Below, piece after piece: positions 38,948 through 47,586 of a stretch of DNA of 64,000 nucleotides. The position numbers were made by a program, and so were the translations under genes. This stretch comes from Pseudomonadota bacterium (GTDB lineage Bacteria; Pseudomonadota; Alphaproteobacteria; Acetobacterales; Acetobacteraceae). The notes under the pieces are model-generated. The model was given only the letters and a program-made list of their open reading frames with translations, was not told the origin of the DNA and made no database searches. Each line of letters begins with the position of its first letter. Position 1 is the first letter of the stretch. The stretch lies in NCBI GenBank assembly GCA_021849425.1, contig JAJZSY010000012.1, positions 1-64,000 on the forward strand. Reading direction: 5' to 3'.

Positions 38948-41611
38948 ATGGCCGAACGTCCCGTCCCGCTGCCCGACGCCGCCCCGCGCCGCCTCGACGA
39001 ATACCGGCCGCCGGCTTTTCTGGTCGATAGTGTCGATCTCATCTTCGATCTCGATCCGGCGGCGACGCGGGTGCGCGCCAGCCTGACGCTGCGGCGCAAC
39101 GCGGCGCACGGGATCGCGGATGCGCCGCTGGAACTCGATGGCGAGGCGCTCGACCTGCGATCGGTGCTGCTCGACGGCGAGGCGCTCGGCGCCAATCGCT
39201 ACGCGCTGGGCGATCATGGCCTCGTCATTCGCGACGTGCCGGACGAGTTCACCCTGGATACCGAGGTGATCATCGCGCCGGAGCGCAATTCCGAGCTTTC
39301 GGGGCTGTATGTCTCGGGCGGGGATTTCTTCACCCAGTGCGAGGCAGAGGGGTTTCGCCGCATCACCTTCTTCCCCGACCGGCCGGACGTGATGGCCCGC
39401 TACACCGCGACGCTGATCGCCGATCCGGCGCGCTGCCCGCTGCTGCTCTCCAACGGCAATCCGGTCGATCGCGGGGTGCTGCCGGACGGGCGGCACTGGG
39501 CGAAATGGGAGGACCCGCATCCCAAGCCGTCCTATCTGTTCGCGCTGGTCGCGGGCGACCTTGTGTCGGCGCATGATGAATTCGTCACCCGGTCGGGGCG
39601 GCAGGTGCAGCTCGGCATCCATGTTCGCCGCGGCGACGAGGACAAGGTGGACCACGCGATGGCCTGCCTCAAGCGGGCGATGCGCTGGGACGAGGAGGCG
39701 TTCGGCCTCGAATACGACCTCGACATTTTCAACATCGCCGCCGTTGCCGACTTCAACATGGGGGCGATGGAGAACAAGGGGCTCAACATCTTCAACACCG
39801 CCCTCGTGCTCGCCCGGCCGGACACCGCGACGGATGCGGATTATCAGCGGATCGACCGGGTGATCGCGCATGAATATTTCCACAACTGGACCGGCGACCG
39901 GGTGACCTGCCGGGACTGGTTTCAGCTCTCGCTCAAGGAGGGGCTGACCGTGTTCCGCGACCAGGAATACGGTGCGGCGACCACCGATGCGGCGCTGTCG
40001 CGGATCGACGACGTGAAGATGCTGCGCGCCCGGCAGTTCGCCGAGGATGCCGGGCCGCTGGCGCACCCCGTCCGCCCCGCCGCCTATCGCAAGATCGACA
40101 ATTTCTACACCGCGACCGTCTATGAGAAGGGGGCGGAGGTGGTGCGGATGATCCGCACGATCATCGGCCACGAGGCGTTCCGCCGCGGCTTCGACCTTTA
40201 TATCGCCCGCAACGACAATGCGGCGGCGACGATCGAGGATTTCGTGGCCGCGATGGGCGAGGAATCGGGGTTCGATTTTTCGCAGTTCATGCGCTGGTAC
40301 GAGCAGGCCGGCACGCCGCAATTGCGGTTCGAGGGCGACTACGACGCGGCGGCGCGGCGCTATACGCTCACATTGCGGCAGATGACGGCGCCGACGCCGG
40401 GACAGGCGCGCAAGGAACCGTTTCTCATTCCGGTGGCGATGGGGCTGATCGGGCCGGATGGCGCGGAGCTTGCCGCCCGGCTGGAAGGCGAGGACGCGGC
40501 GCATGCAGGCACGCGGCTGCTGCTGTTGCGCGCGGCGGAGCAGCGCTTCGTGTTCGAGGAGGTCGCCGCCCCGCCGGTGCCCTCGCTGCTGCGCGGGTTC
40601 TCGGCGCCGGTGAAGCTCTCGGGGCACGAGGCGGCCGGGCTCGCACGGCTTGCCGCGCACGATACCGACGGGTTCAGCCGCTGGGAGGCTGGGCAGGAAT
40701 ATGCGACGCGGGCGCTGCTCGACGCGATCGCCGCATTGCAGCGCGGCGAGGCAGTGGCGACCGATCCGGCGCTGGTGGCGGCGATGGCGGCGGCCCTCGA
40801 CCTCGCGACGGAGGCGCCGGCGCTCGCGGCACGGATATTGTCGCTGCCGGGCAAGGACGTGCTGGCGGACCGGATGGCGGTGATCGATCCGGATGCGATC
40901 CATGACGCGCTGGAGACGACGCGGGCGGCAATCGGCCGGCGGCTGCGGGACCGCTTCGCTTCACTGTGCGGGGTGGAGGACCCATCGGCGCCGTTCAGCC
41001 TCGATCCGGCGAGCATGGGGCGGCGGGCGCTCGGCAATGTCGCGCTGGCCTATCTGATGGCGGCGGACCCGGCGGCGGCGCTGGAGGTGGCGCAGCGCCG
41101 CTTCGAGACCGCGCCGACCATGACCGTGCGACTGGGCGCGCTGGCGCTGCTCGCCGATACCGCGACGCCGGCGCGCGATGTGGCGCTGGCGGCGTTTCAC
41201 GCGCGCTGGCGCGGCGATGCGCTGGTGGGCGACAAGTGGTTCCGCATCCAGGCGATGGCGGCGGCGCCGGACACGCTGGACCGCGTCGAGGCGCTGACCC
41301 GGCACGCCGATTTCGACCTGCGCAACCCCAACCGCTTCCGCGCCCTGGTGCAGGCGTTCGGGGCGGGCAACCAGCGCTGGTTCCACGATTCGTCGGGGCG
41401 CGGCTATGCGCTGGTGGCGCGGATGATCGGCGAGGTCGACCAGGTGAACCGGCAGATCGCGGCGCGCTGCATCGACGTGTTCGCGAACTGGCGGCGCTTC
41501 GACCCGGCGCGGCAGGCGCTGATGCGGGGCGCGCTGGATGAGATTCTGGCCGCCCCCGCCTTGTCGGCGAATGTGCGCGAAATGGCCGAGCGGGCGCGGG
41601 CGGGGTCGTGA
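38948..41611 (+). CDS. pepN: aminopeptidase N
   Basis: 887 aa M1 zinc metallopeptidase of the E. coli PepN type. GAMENKGLNIFN at about residue 272, the zinc site HEYFHNWTGDR at about 307 and the downstream glutamate in LKEGLTVFRDQE are all intact. The C-terminal armadillo-like half extends to the end. AAGGAGA lies 7 nt before the ATG. It trims N-termini of peptides in the cytoplasm. Confidence 0.97.
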   Translation: MAERPVPLPDAAPRRLDEYRPPAFLVDSVDLIFDLDPAATRVRASLTLRRNAAHGIADAPLELDGEALDLRSVLLDGEALGANRYALGDHGLVIRDVPDEFTLDTEVIIAPERNSELSGLYVSGGDFFTQCEAEGFRRITFFPDRPDVMARYTATLIADPARCPLLLSNGNPVDRGVLPDGRHWAKWEDPHPKPSYLFALVAGDLVSAHDEFVTRSGRQVQLGIHVRRGDEDKVDHAMACLKRAMRWDEEAFGLEYDLDIFNIAAVADFNMGAMENKGLNIFNTALVLARPDTATDADYQRIDRVIAHEYFHNWTGDRVTCRDWFQLSLKEGLTVFRDQEYGAATTDAALSRIDDVKMLRARQFAEDAGPLAHPVRPAAYRKIDNFYTATVYEKGAEVVRMIRTIIGHEAFRRGFDLYIARNDNAAATIEDFVAAMGEESGFDFSQFMRWYEQAGTPQLRFEGDYDAAARRYTLTLRQMTAPTPGQARKEPFLIPVAMGLIGPDGAELAARLEGEDAAHAGTRLLLLRAAEQRFVFEEVAAPPVPSLLRGFSAPVKLSGHEAAGLARLAAHDTDGFSRWEAGQEYATRALLDAIAALQRGEAVATDPALVAAMAAALDLATEAPALAARILSLPGKDVLADRMAVIDPDAIHDALETTRAAIGRRLRDRFASLCGVEDPSAPFSLDPASMGRRALGNVALAYLMAADPAAALEVAQRRFETAPTMTVRLGALALLADTATPARDVALAAFHARWRGDALVGDKWFRIQAMAAAPDTLDRVEALTRHADFDLRNPNRFRALVQAFGAGNQRWFHDSSGRGYALVARMIGEVDQVNRQIAARCIDVFANWRRFDPARQALMRGALDEILAAPALSANVREMAERARAGS

Positions 41612-41615
41612 AGGA

Positions 41616-41646
41616 TCGCGGGCCGGATCGGCGATCCGGCCCGCGA
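41616..41646. terminator. perfect palindrome between convergent pepN and metY
   Basis: A 15-bp arm (41616-41630, TCGCGGGCCGGATCG) repeats inverted at 41632-41646 with a single base between them. No T-tract on either strand. It probably acts as a bidirectional transcript-end hairpin. Confidence 0.6.
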
Positions 41647-41663
41647 CATCGGGATACTGAAGC

Positions 41664-42959
41664 TCAGCGCGCGGCGGCCAGCGCCTGATCCAGATCGGCG
41701 ATGATGTCCTCGATGTGTTCGAGGCCGATCGACAGCCGGACATAGCCGGGCGTGACGCCGGTGGCCGCCTGTTCCTCGGCCGAGAGCTGGGAGTGGGTGG
41801 TGCTGGCGGGGTGGATGGCGAGGCTGCGGGCGTCGCCGATATTGGCGACGTGGTAGAACATCCGCAGCGCCTCGATGAATTTCCGCCCCGATGCGGCGCC
41901 GCCGGTCAGCTCGAAGCCGACCAGCGCGCCGTTGCCGCCGGTGAGGTAGGTTTCCGCCCGCCGCCGCGCCTCGCCGGTGGCGACGCTGGGATGGATCACC
42001 CGCACGACGTCGGGATGGCTGGAGAGGAAATCGACGACTTTCTCGGCGTTCTCGCAATGCCGCGCGATGCGCAGCGGCAGCGTCTCCAGCCCCTGGATGA
42101 GCTGGAAGGCGTTGAACGGCGAGAGCGCCGCACCCTCGTCGCGCAGGATCACGGTGCGGGCGCGGATGATGTAGGCGATGGGGCCGAGCGGCTTGACCGC
42201 CTCGACCCAGACGGCGCCGTGATAGGAGGGGTCGGGCGCGTTCAGCAGCGGCTGGCGCTCGGGCTGCGCCGCCCAGTCGAAATTGCCGGAATCGATGATC
42301 ATCCCGCCGATCGAGGTGCCGTGGCCGCCGATATATTTGGTGGCGGAATAGACCACGATGGCCGCGCCGTGGTCGAAGGGACGGCAGAGCAGCGGGGCGG
42401 CGGTGTTGTCCATGATCAGCGGGATGCCGAGCGGGCGGCCGATCGCCGCGACCTCGGCGATGGGGAAGACCGCGAGCTTCGGGTTGGGCAGGGTTTCGGC
42501 GTAGTAGGCGCGGGTCTTGTCATCGGTCGCGCGGCGGAAATTCTCGGGGTCGGTCGGGTCGACGAAGCGGATCTCGATCCCCTGGTCGCGCAGCGTGTTG
42601 GCGAAGAGGTTCCAGGTGCCGCCGTAGAGATCGGTGGAGGCGACGACATTCTCGCCCGCGCGGGTCAGCGTGCGGATCGCGCTGGCCGAGGCGGCCTGGC
42701 CGGAGGCGACGGCAAGGGCCGCGACGCCGCCCTCGATCGCGGCGAGGCGCTGTTCGAGCACATCCGTCGTCGGGTTCATGATGCGGGTATAGATGTTGCC
42801 GAGCTCGGAGAGCGCGAACAGGTTGGCGGCATGTTCGGTGCTGTTGAACTGGTAGGAGGTGGTCTGGTGGATCGGCACCGCGACCGAGCCGGTCGTGGGG
42901 TCGGCGCGCCAGCCGGCGTGCAGGGCGAGGGTTTCCGGGTGGTGGCTCTTGACCGTCAT
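41664..42959 (-). CDS. metY: O-acetylhomoserine sulfhydrylase
   Basis: 431 aa PLP enzyme of the Cys/Met metabolism family, forming homocysteine from O-acetylhomoserine and sulfide. It has LALHAGWRADPTTGSVAVPI, the YTRIMNPTTDVLEQRLAAIEGG segment (cited in part), the Schiff-base lysine in YSATKYIGGHGTSIGG, and the C-terminal LSIGLEHIEDIIADLDQAL. The length of MetY, longer than MetB or MetC, supports the assignment. A 100-bp structured leader precedes it. Confidence 0.95.
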   Translation of the reverse strand: MTVKSHHPETLALHAGWRADPTTGSVAVPIHQTTSYQFNSTEHAANLFALSELGNIYTRIMNPTTDVLEQRLAAIEGGVAALAVASGQAASASAIRTLTRAGENVVASTDLYGGTWNLFANTLRDQGIEIRFVDPTDPENFRRATDDKTRAYYAETLPNPKLAVFPIAEVAAIGRPLGIPLIMDNTAAPLLCRPFDHGAAIVVYSATKYIGGHGTSIGGMIIDSGNFDWAAQPERQPLLNAPDPSYHGAVWVEAVKPLGPIAYIIRARTVILRDEGAALSPFNAFQLIQGLETLPLRIARHCENAEKVVDFLSSHPDVVRVIHPSVATGEARRRAETYLTGGNGALVGFELTGGAASGRKFIEALRMFYHVANIGDARSLAIHPASTTHSQLSAEEQAATGVTPGYVRLSIGLEHIEDIIADLDQALAAAR

Positions 42960-42990
42960 GGACTGTCTCCGTCGGGGGCTCTGGTTTTCA

Positions 42991-43042
42991 GGGCACGTTC
43001 CGAGACTTCCGGGCCGGAGGTCGTGCTCTGTCGGGCCGGAGG
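42991..43042 (-). promoter_or_regulatory. structured leader with paired 11-bp repeats upstream of metY
   Basis: In the metY 5' region, CGGGCCGGAGG occurs at 43010-43020 and again at 43032-43042, 22 bp apart (two helical turns). GCACG/CGTGC arms can close a stem around one copy. It could be a regulator binding pair or an RNA leader. I could not fit it to a known SAM riboswitch consensus. Confidence 0.35.
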
Positions 43043-43113
43043 CTAAGCCGCGGGCGGGTGGCGTGGCAAGGGTGGCTGTGGCAGGGGCGGCTGTCGCGCG
43101 GGGGGGGCGGGGT

Positions 43114-44943
43114 TCAGCCGCGCACGCCGGCGAGCACGGCGAGCACGGCATCGCCATAGCGCTCGATCTTGCTCGCGCCGATGCCGGGGACGGCCGCGAG
43201 GTCGCTGCGGTCGCGCGGATGCGCGGCGGCGAGGGCGGCCAGGGTGGCGTCGTGAAAGATGACATAGGCCGGCACCTGCTGCGCCCGCGCGGTTTCCCGC
43301 CGCCATTCGCGCAGCGCGGTGAAGGCGGGGGAGTCGGTGGCGGCATCCGGCGGGACGGCGCCGCGCCGTGTGGTCTGGCGCGTGCCGGCGGGGTCGCGGC
43401 GCAGGCGGAGCGATTCCTCGCCGCGCAGCACCGGGCGGGCGCGGGGGGTGGCGAACAGCGCGCCATGGGCGTCGTGATCGACCTCGATCAGCCCGGCGAC
43501 GATCAGCTGGCGGAACACCGAGCCCCATTGGCGGCGGTCGAGATCGGCGCCGACGCCGAAGGTGGGCAGGCGGTCATGGCCGAGCTGGTGGATCCGTTCG
43601 GTCCCGGTGCCGCGCAGGATGTCGATCAGGTGGCCGGCGCCGAAGCGCTGGCCGGTGCGCAGCATGGCGGAGAGCGCCTTGCGCGCGGCCTCGGTGCCGT
43701 CCCACGTCTCGACCGGCTGGCGGCAATTGTCGCACTGGCCGCAATCGCGCGGATAGGCCTCGCCGAAATGGGCGAGGATCGCCCGCCGCCGGCAGCCGGC
43801 GGTTTCGCAGACGCCGAGCAGCGCGTCGAGCTTGGCGCGGGCGACGCGCTTGACCTCGTCCGGCGCGTCGCCCTGGTCGATCATCCGCCGGCGCAGTGTG
43901 ACGTCCTGCATGCCATAGAGCATCAGGGTTTCGGCCGGCGCGCCGTCGCGCCCGGCGCGGCCGGTTTCCTGGTAATAGGCTTCGAGGCTCGACGGCAGGT
44001 CGAGATGCGCGACGAAGCGGATGTCCGGCTTGTCGATCCCCATGCCGAAGGCGATGGTCGCGACCAGGATCAGCCCCTCGTCGGCGAGGAAGGCGTCCTG
44101 GTTGCGGTTGCGCGTTTCGGCGGCGAGACCGGCATGGTAGGGCAGGGCGCGCAGGCCCTGGCCGCAGAGCCAGGTTGCGGTGTCCTCGACCGCGGCGCGG
44201 CTGAGACAGTAGACGATTCCGCTCTCGCCCGGATGGGCGCGCAGGAAACCGAGAAGCTGGCGCCGCGGCTCGGTTTTCGGGGTGATGGCGTAGGTCAGGT
44301 TGGGGCGGTCGAAGCTGGAGAGGAACAGGCGCGCGCCGCCGAGGCCGAGGCGGCGCGCGATGTCGTCCCGGGTCTGCGGGTCGGCCGTCGCGGTCAGCGC
44401 GACCCGCGGCACGCCGGGGAAGCGCGCGCCGATGGTCGCGAGCTGGAGGTATTCCGGCCGGAAATCGTGCCCCCACTGGCTGACGCAATGGGCCTCGTCG
44501 ATCGCGAACAGGGCGATCCGCACCGGTTCGAGCAGGGCGAGGAACTCCTCGGTGACCAGCCGCTCGGGGGCGACATAGAGCAGGTCCAGCTCGCCCGCGC
44601 GCAGGGCCCGGCGCACCTCCATCCGTTCCGCCGGGCTCTGGGTCGAATTGAACGAGGCCGCGCGCACGCCGAGCTGGCGGATCGCCTCGACCTGGTTGCG
44701 CATCAGCGCGATCAGCGGCGAGACCACGATGCCGACACCCGGCCGGCAGAGGGCGGGCAGCTGGTAGCAGACCGACTTGCCCCCGCCGGTCGGCATCAGC
44801 ACCAGCGCATCGTGGCCGGCGATCACATGCTCGACGACGTCGCGCTGGCTGCCGCGGAAACCGCCATGGCCGAAGACGCGGCGCAGCATCGATTCGGGAT
44901 CGGCGGCGGCAGCGGGCGGCGGGAAGGGAAGATCGATTCGCAC
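43114..44943 (-). CDS. recQ: ATP-dependent DNA helicase RecQ
   Basis: 609 aa from GTG 44943. 3'-5' DNA helicase acting in replication-fork repair. Walker A is [16 protein letters not shown] and the box is [18 protein letters not shown]. The RecQ zinc-binding subdomain [17 protein letters not shown] to CGQCDNCR is complete, and the winged-helix and C-terminal HRDC domains ([20 protein letters not shown], then [16 protein letters not shown]) are present. The open frame continues upstream to 45036 but loses coding character. Confidence 0.96.
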   Translation of the reverse strand: MRIDLPFPPPAAAADPESMLRRVFGHGGFRGSQRDVVEHVIAGHDALVLMPTGGGKSVCYQLPALCRPGVGIVVSPLIALMRNQVEAIRQLGVRAASFNSTQSPAERMEVRRALRAGELDLLYVAPERLVTEEFLALLEPVRIALFAIDEAHCVSQWGHDFRPEYLQLATIGARFPGVPRVALTATADPQTRDDIARRLGLGGARLFLSSFDRPNLTYAITPKTEPRRQLLGFLRAHPGESGIVYCLSRAAVEDTATWLCGQGLRALPYHAGLAAETRNRNQDAFLADEGLILVATIAFGMGIDKPDIRFVAHLDLPSSLEAYYQETGRAGRDGAPAETLMLYGMQDVTLRRRMIDQGDAPDEVKRVARAKLDALLGVCETAGCRRRAILAHFGEAYPRDCGQCDNCRQPVETWDGTEAARKALSAMLRTGQRFGAGHLIDILRGTGTERIHQLGHDRLPTFGVGADLDRRQWGSVFRQLIVAGLIEVDHDAHGALFATPRARPVLRGEESLRLRRDPAGTRQTTRRGAVPPDAATDSPAFTALREWRRETARAQQVPAYVIFHDATLAALAAAHPRDRSDLAAVPGIGASKIERYGDAVLAVLAGVRG

Positions 44944-45022
44944 GCCGCAAGGTGTAGGGCGCGCGCCGGGACCGCGGCAATGGTGCCTTATCTGCAACAC
45001 CATGAAACAAGCCGTCACAATA

Positions 45023-45036
45023 TTGATCTCGATCAA
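45023..45036 (+). promoter_or_regulatory. perfect FNR/ANR-type box
   Basis: TTGATCTCGATCAA exactly fits TTGAT-N4-ATCAA. Its centre is 75 bp upstream of the outer-membrane cytochrome ATG, a position compatible with class II activation if transcription starts around 45070. It lies in the 160-bp gap shared with the divergent recQ gene. It suggests oxygen-dependent control by an FNR/FixK-type regulator. Confidence 0.75.
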
Positions 45037-45103
45037 CGACCGCGCGGTTCGGCCCTGATACCCCCGGCATCGTCACTGAATGAAAGTCAACGGGAGACTG
45101 CAC

Positions 45104-46447
45104 ATGAAACCCCGGTCACATCATGGTTCCTGGCGCCTGGCGGCTGCGGCTGGCATGGTCGCCGCGGCATCGCTGGCGGCGCCGGGCGCCGCCTATGCCA
45201 TTCCCGCCTTCGCGGCGCAGACCGGAGAGCCCTGCTCGGCCTGTCATATCGGCTTTCCGCAGCTGACCCCATATGGGCGGGATTTCAAGCTCGAGGGCTA
45301 TATCGCCGGCGGCATGTTCCCGACCTGGAAGAATTTCGCGGCGATGTCGCAGATCGGCTGGACCCAGCAGCACGACAAGATACCGGGCGGGTTGCAGCCA
45401 GGCTTCAAGTCGAACGACGCCTGGGCGGCGCAGCAGACCAGCCTGTTCTATGGCGGCGCGCTGGATTCGGCGATCGGGCTCGGCGCGTTCGTGCAGGTCA
45501 CGTATGATGGCGTGGCCCGGCAGTGGAGCTGGGACAATACCGATATCCGCCTCGCCCGGCCGGGCAAGCTGTTCGGCCATCCGCTGTTCTGGGGTGTCAC
45601 GCTCAACAACAATCCGGGTGTCACCGATCTGTGGAACACGCCGCCGAGCTGGGGGTATCCGTATATCCCCTCGGGCCTCGCCAACGCGCCGGCCGCGGCA
45701 CAGCAGATCGCCTCGCTCGCGCAATCGGTCTATGGCATCGGCGTCTATGGCGCGCTGAACGTGACGCCGGCGGACATGATCTATGCCGAGGCGGATCTTT
45801 ACAAATCGCTGCCGCAGCGGCTGGGCTACGCGCTCGGCGCCGGGGGCGGGGTGAAGATCGATGGCGTAGCACCCTATGTGCGGCTCGCCGTGCAGCACCA
45901 GTGGGGCAATTCCTCGATCGAGGTCGGCACCTATGCGCTGATGGACCGAACCTATCCGACCGGCGTCGCCAGCGGGCCGACGAACCGGTTCTTCGACATC
46001 GCCGCCGACTCCCAGTTCCAGTACATCACGCAGAACCAGGCCTTCTCGGTGCAGGCCAACCTGGTTCACGAATCGCAGGAATGGGCGCCGGGTGCCGCCA
46101 GCAACCGGGCCGACAGCCTCAATGTCGCGACGATCACGGTTTCCGACCTGATCTATCAGAAATACGGGATCACGGAATCGTTCAACACGATCTATGGCAA
46201 CGCCGATGCGGGCGAGTATACGAGCAGTGCCAATGGCAAGCCGAACAGCAATGCCTGGACGACGGAACTCGATTACTATCCGTTCAACAATGGCGGGCCG
46301 AAATGGCTGCCGTGGCTGAATGCGAAACTCTTCGTTGAAAACACGATCTACCCTGTATTCAACGGCAGTGTGCGCAACTATGATGGCGCGGGAACGAACG
46401 CGCAGGCGAACGATACGCTCTTTGCGGGCGTGTGGCTGGCTTTCTGA
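45104..46447 (+). CDS. Cyc2-like fused monoheme cytochrome c / outer-membrane porin
   Basis: 447 aa from ATG 45104 (GGGAG 7 nt upstream; ATG 45080 is possible but lacks a ribosome site). A signal peptide probably cleaves after AYA32. The mature N-terminus carries one heme motif, C44-S-A-C-H48, in IPAFAAQTGEPCSACHIGFP followed by LTPYGRDFKLEGY, the pattern of the Cyc2 cytochrome cap. The remaining 380 residues alternate aromatic and polar residues as in a beta-barrel and end in phenylalanine, the usual outer-membrane sorting end. Known relatives move electrons between Fe and the periplasm across the outer membrane. A soluble cytochrome follows 53 bp later. Direction (Fe(II) oxidation or Fe(III) reduction) is not decided by sequence. 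Confidence 0.82.
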   Translation: MKPRSHHGSWRLAAAAGMVAAASLAAPGAAYAIPAFAAQTGEPCSACHIGFPQLTPYGRDFKLEGYIAGGMFPTWKNFAAMSQIGWTQQHDKIPGGLQPGFKSNDAWAAQQTSLFYGGALDSAIGLGAFVQVTYDGVARQWSWDNTDIRLARPGKLFGHPLFWGVTLNNNPGVTDLWNTPPSWGYPYIPSGLANAPAAAQQIASLAQSVYGIGVYGALNVTPADMIYAEADLYKSLPQRLGYALGAGGGVKIDGVAPYVRLAVQHQWGNSSIEVGTYALMDRTYPTGVASGPTNRFFDIAADSQFQYITQNQAFSVQANLVHESQEWAPGAASNRADSLNVATITVSDLIYQKYGITESFNTIYGNADAGEYTSSANGKPNSNAWTTELDYYPFNNGGPKWLPWLNAKLFVENTIYPVFNGSVRNYDGAGTNAQANDTLFAGVWLAF

Positions 46448-46500
46448 CGAACATGACGCACCCGCCCAGGGGGGCGGGTGCCGGACAGGAGAGACTGCAC

Positions 46501-46875
46501 ATGAAATCCTTAACCATCCTTGCCCTGGCTGCCGGTGCCCTGAGCATCGCCGGGGCGCATGCGGCGAATGTCGCGCATGGCGAGGCGTTGTTTCAGGCCC
46601 AGTGCGCGGCGTGCCACAGCGCCAAGGCGGGGCAGAACGGGATCGGGCCTTCGCTGGCGGGGATCTATGGTGCCAAGGCGGCGGCGAGCGCGGGGTTCCA
46701 GTTCTCGCCGGCGCTGAAGCATTCCGGCATCGTCTGGAACGCGGACACGCTTTCCAAATTCCTCGCCAATCCGCAGGCGGACGTGCCGGGCACCAAGATG
46801 CCCTATATGGGCATGCCGAATGCGACGGACCGCGCCGATGTGGTCGCCTATCTCAAGACGCTGAGCGGCAAGTAG
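46501..46875 (+). CDS. periplasmic class I cytochrome c
   Basis: 124 aa with signal peptide MKSLTILALAAGALSIAGAH (cleaved near AHA/ANV). One heme site CAACH at 35-39 and likely axial methionine at about M100-M105 in GTKMPYMGMP. The NPQADVPGTKM and YLKTLSGK features are those of mitochondrial/bacterial c2- or c550-like cytochromes. Its ribosome site and first codons (GAGACTGCACATGAAA) are identical to those of the upstream cytochrome-porin gene. Likely partner that carries electrons across the periplasm. Confidence 0.93.
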   Translation: MKSLTILALAAGALSIAGAHAANVAHGEALFQAQCAACHSAKAGQNGIGPSLAGIYGAKAAASAGFQFSPALKHSGIVWNADTLSKFLANPQADVPGTKMPYMGMPNATDRADVVAYLKTLSGK

Positions 46876-46891
46876 GGCGGTTGCGGCACGA

Positions 46892-46915
46892 CCCGGCCCA
46901 GGCGGGCCGGGTTTT
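46892..46915 (+). terminator. intrinsic terminator of the cytochrome unit
   Basis: Stem CCCGGCCC (46892-46899) with GGGCCGGG (46904-46911), 4-nt loop, then TTTT. It lies 16 bp after the cytochrome c stop. Confidence 0.88.
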
Positions 46916-46946
46916 GCCGTGTTTCGTGAACCGGTCTTTCGGGCGG

Positions 46947-46979
46947 GCCTCATCCGGCGGGAGCGGATGAGGCCTTTTT
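46947..46979 (+). terminator. second tandem terminator
   Basis: Stem GCCTCATCCG (46947-46956) with CGGATGAGGC (46964-46973), 7-nt loop, then C and five Ts. A backup terminator before the convergent ilvH. Confidence 0.88.
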
Positions 46980-47016
46980 CGTTGGCGTGGGCCGGCGGCG
47001 CGGGCCGGCGGCGCCG

Positions 47017-47535
47017 TCAGATCGTGCGGGTGCCGCGGGCGATGGCGGCGACGCCGGTGCGCGAGACCTCGGCGAGGCCGAGCGGGCGCATCAGTTCGAG
47101 GAACGCGTCGAGCTTGTCGGTCGCGCCGGTGAGTTCGAAGACGAAGCTTTCGGTCGTCGCGTCGATCACGCGGGCGCGGAACGCATCGGCGAGGCGCAGC
47201 GTTTCCAGCCGCTTCTCGCCGCCGCAGATCACCTTGATGAGGGCGAGTTCGCGGGCGATGTGCGGCCCTTCGGCGGAGAGGTCGGACACCCGGTAGACCG
47301 GCACGAGGCGATCGAGCTGCGCCTTGATCTGCTGGATCACCAGCTCGGTGCCGGAGGTGACGACGGTGATGCGGCTCTTGCGCCGGTCGTCCTCGACGGG
47401 GGCGACGGTCAGGCTGTCGATATTGTAGCCGCGACCTGAAAACAGGCCGATGACGCGCGCGAGAACGCCGGACTCGTTCTCGACCAGCACGGAGATCGTG
47501 GCGGCGCGCATGGGTTCCTGGACGATGGCGTTCAT
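47017..47535 (-). CDS. ilvH: acetolactate synthase small subunit
   Basis: 172 aa regulatory subunit that confers valine feedback and full activity on IlvB. It has an N-terminal ACT domain (ISVLVENESGVLARVIGLFS, then GRGYNIDSLTVAP), a second ACT-like half and the C-terminal tail. It is coded after ilvB on the minus strand, 51 bp apart. Confidence 0.96.
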   Translation of the reverse strand: MNAIVQEPMRAATISVLVENESGVLARVIGLFSGRGYNIDSLTVAPVEDDRRKSRITVVTSGTELVIQQIKAQLDRLVPVYRVSDLSAEGPHIARELALIKVICGGEKRLETLRLADAFRARVIDATTESFVFELTGATDKLDAFLELMRPLGLAEVSRTGVAAIARGTRTI

Positions 47536-47586
47536 GTCGGCTCTTTCAGGTTCGGTGTCTCGGGATCTCGGCGGCGATGGCGGGGC

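Noticed and set aside
42960-43060. SAM riboswitch upstream of metY
   Set aside because: Leader is structured, but I could not align it to the SAM-II or SAM/SAH consensus, so it is recorded only as an unassigned leader.
42859-45507. 882-codon plus-strand frame over recQ and metY
   Set aside because: Crosses two real minus-strand genes and the cytochrome promoter; no domain content.
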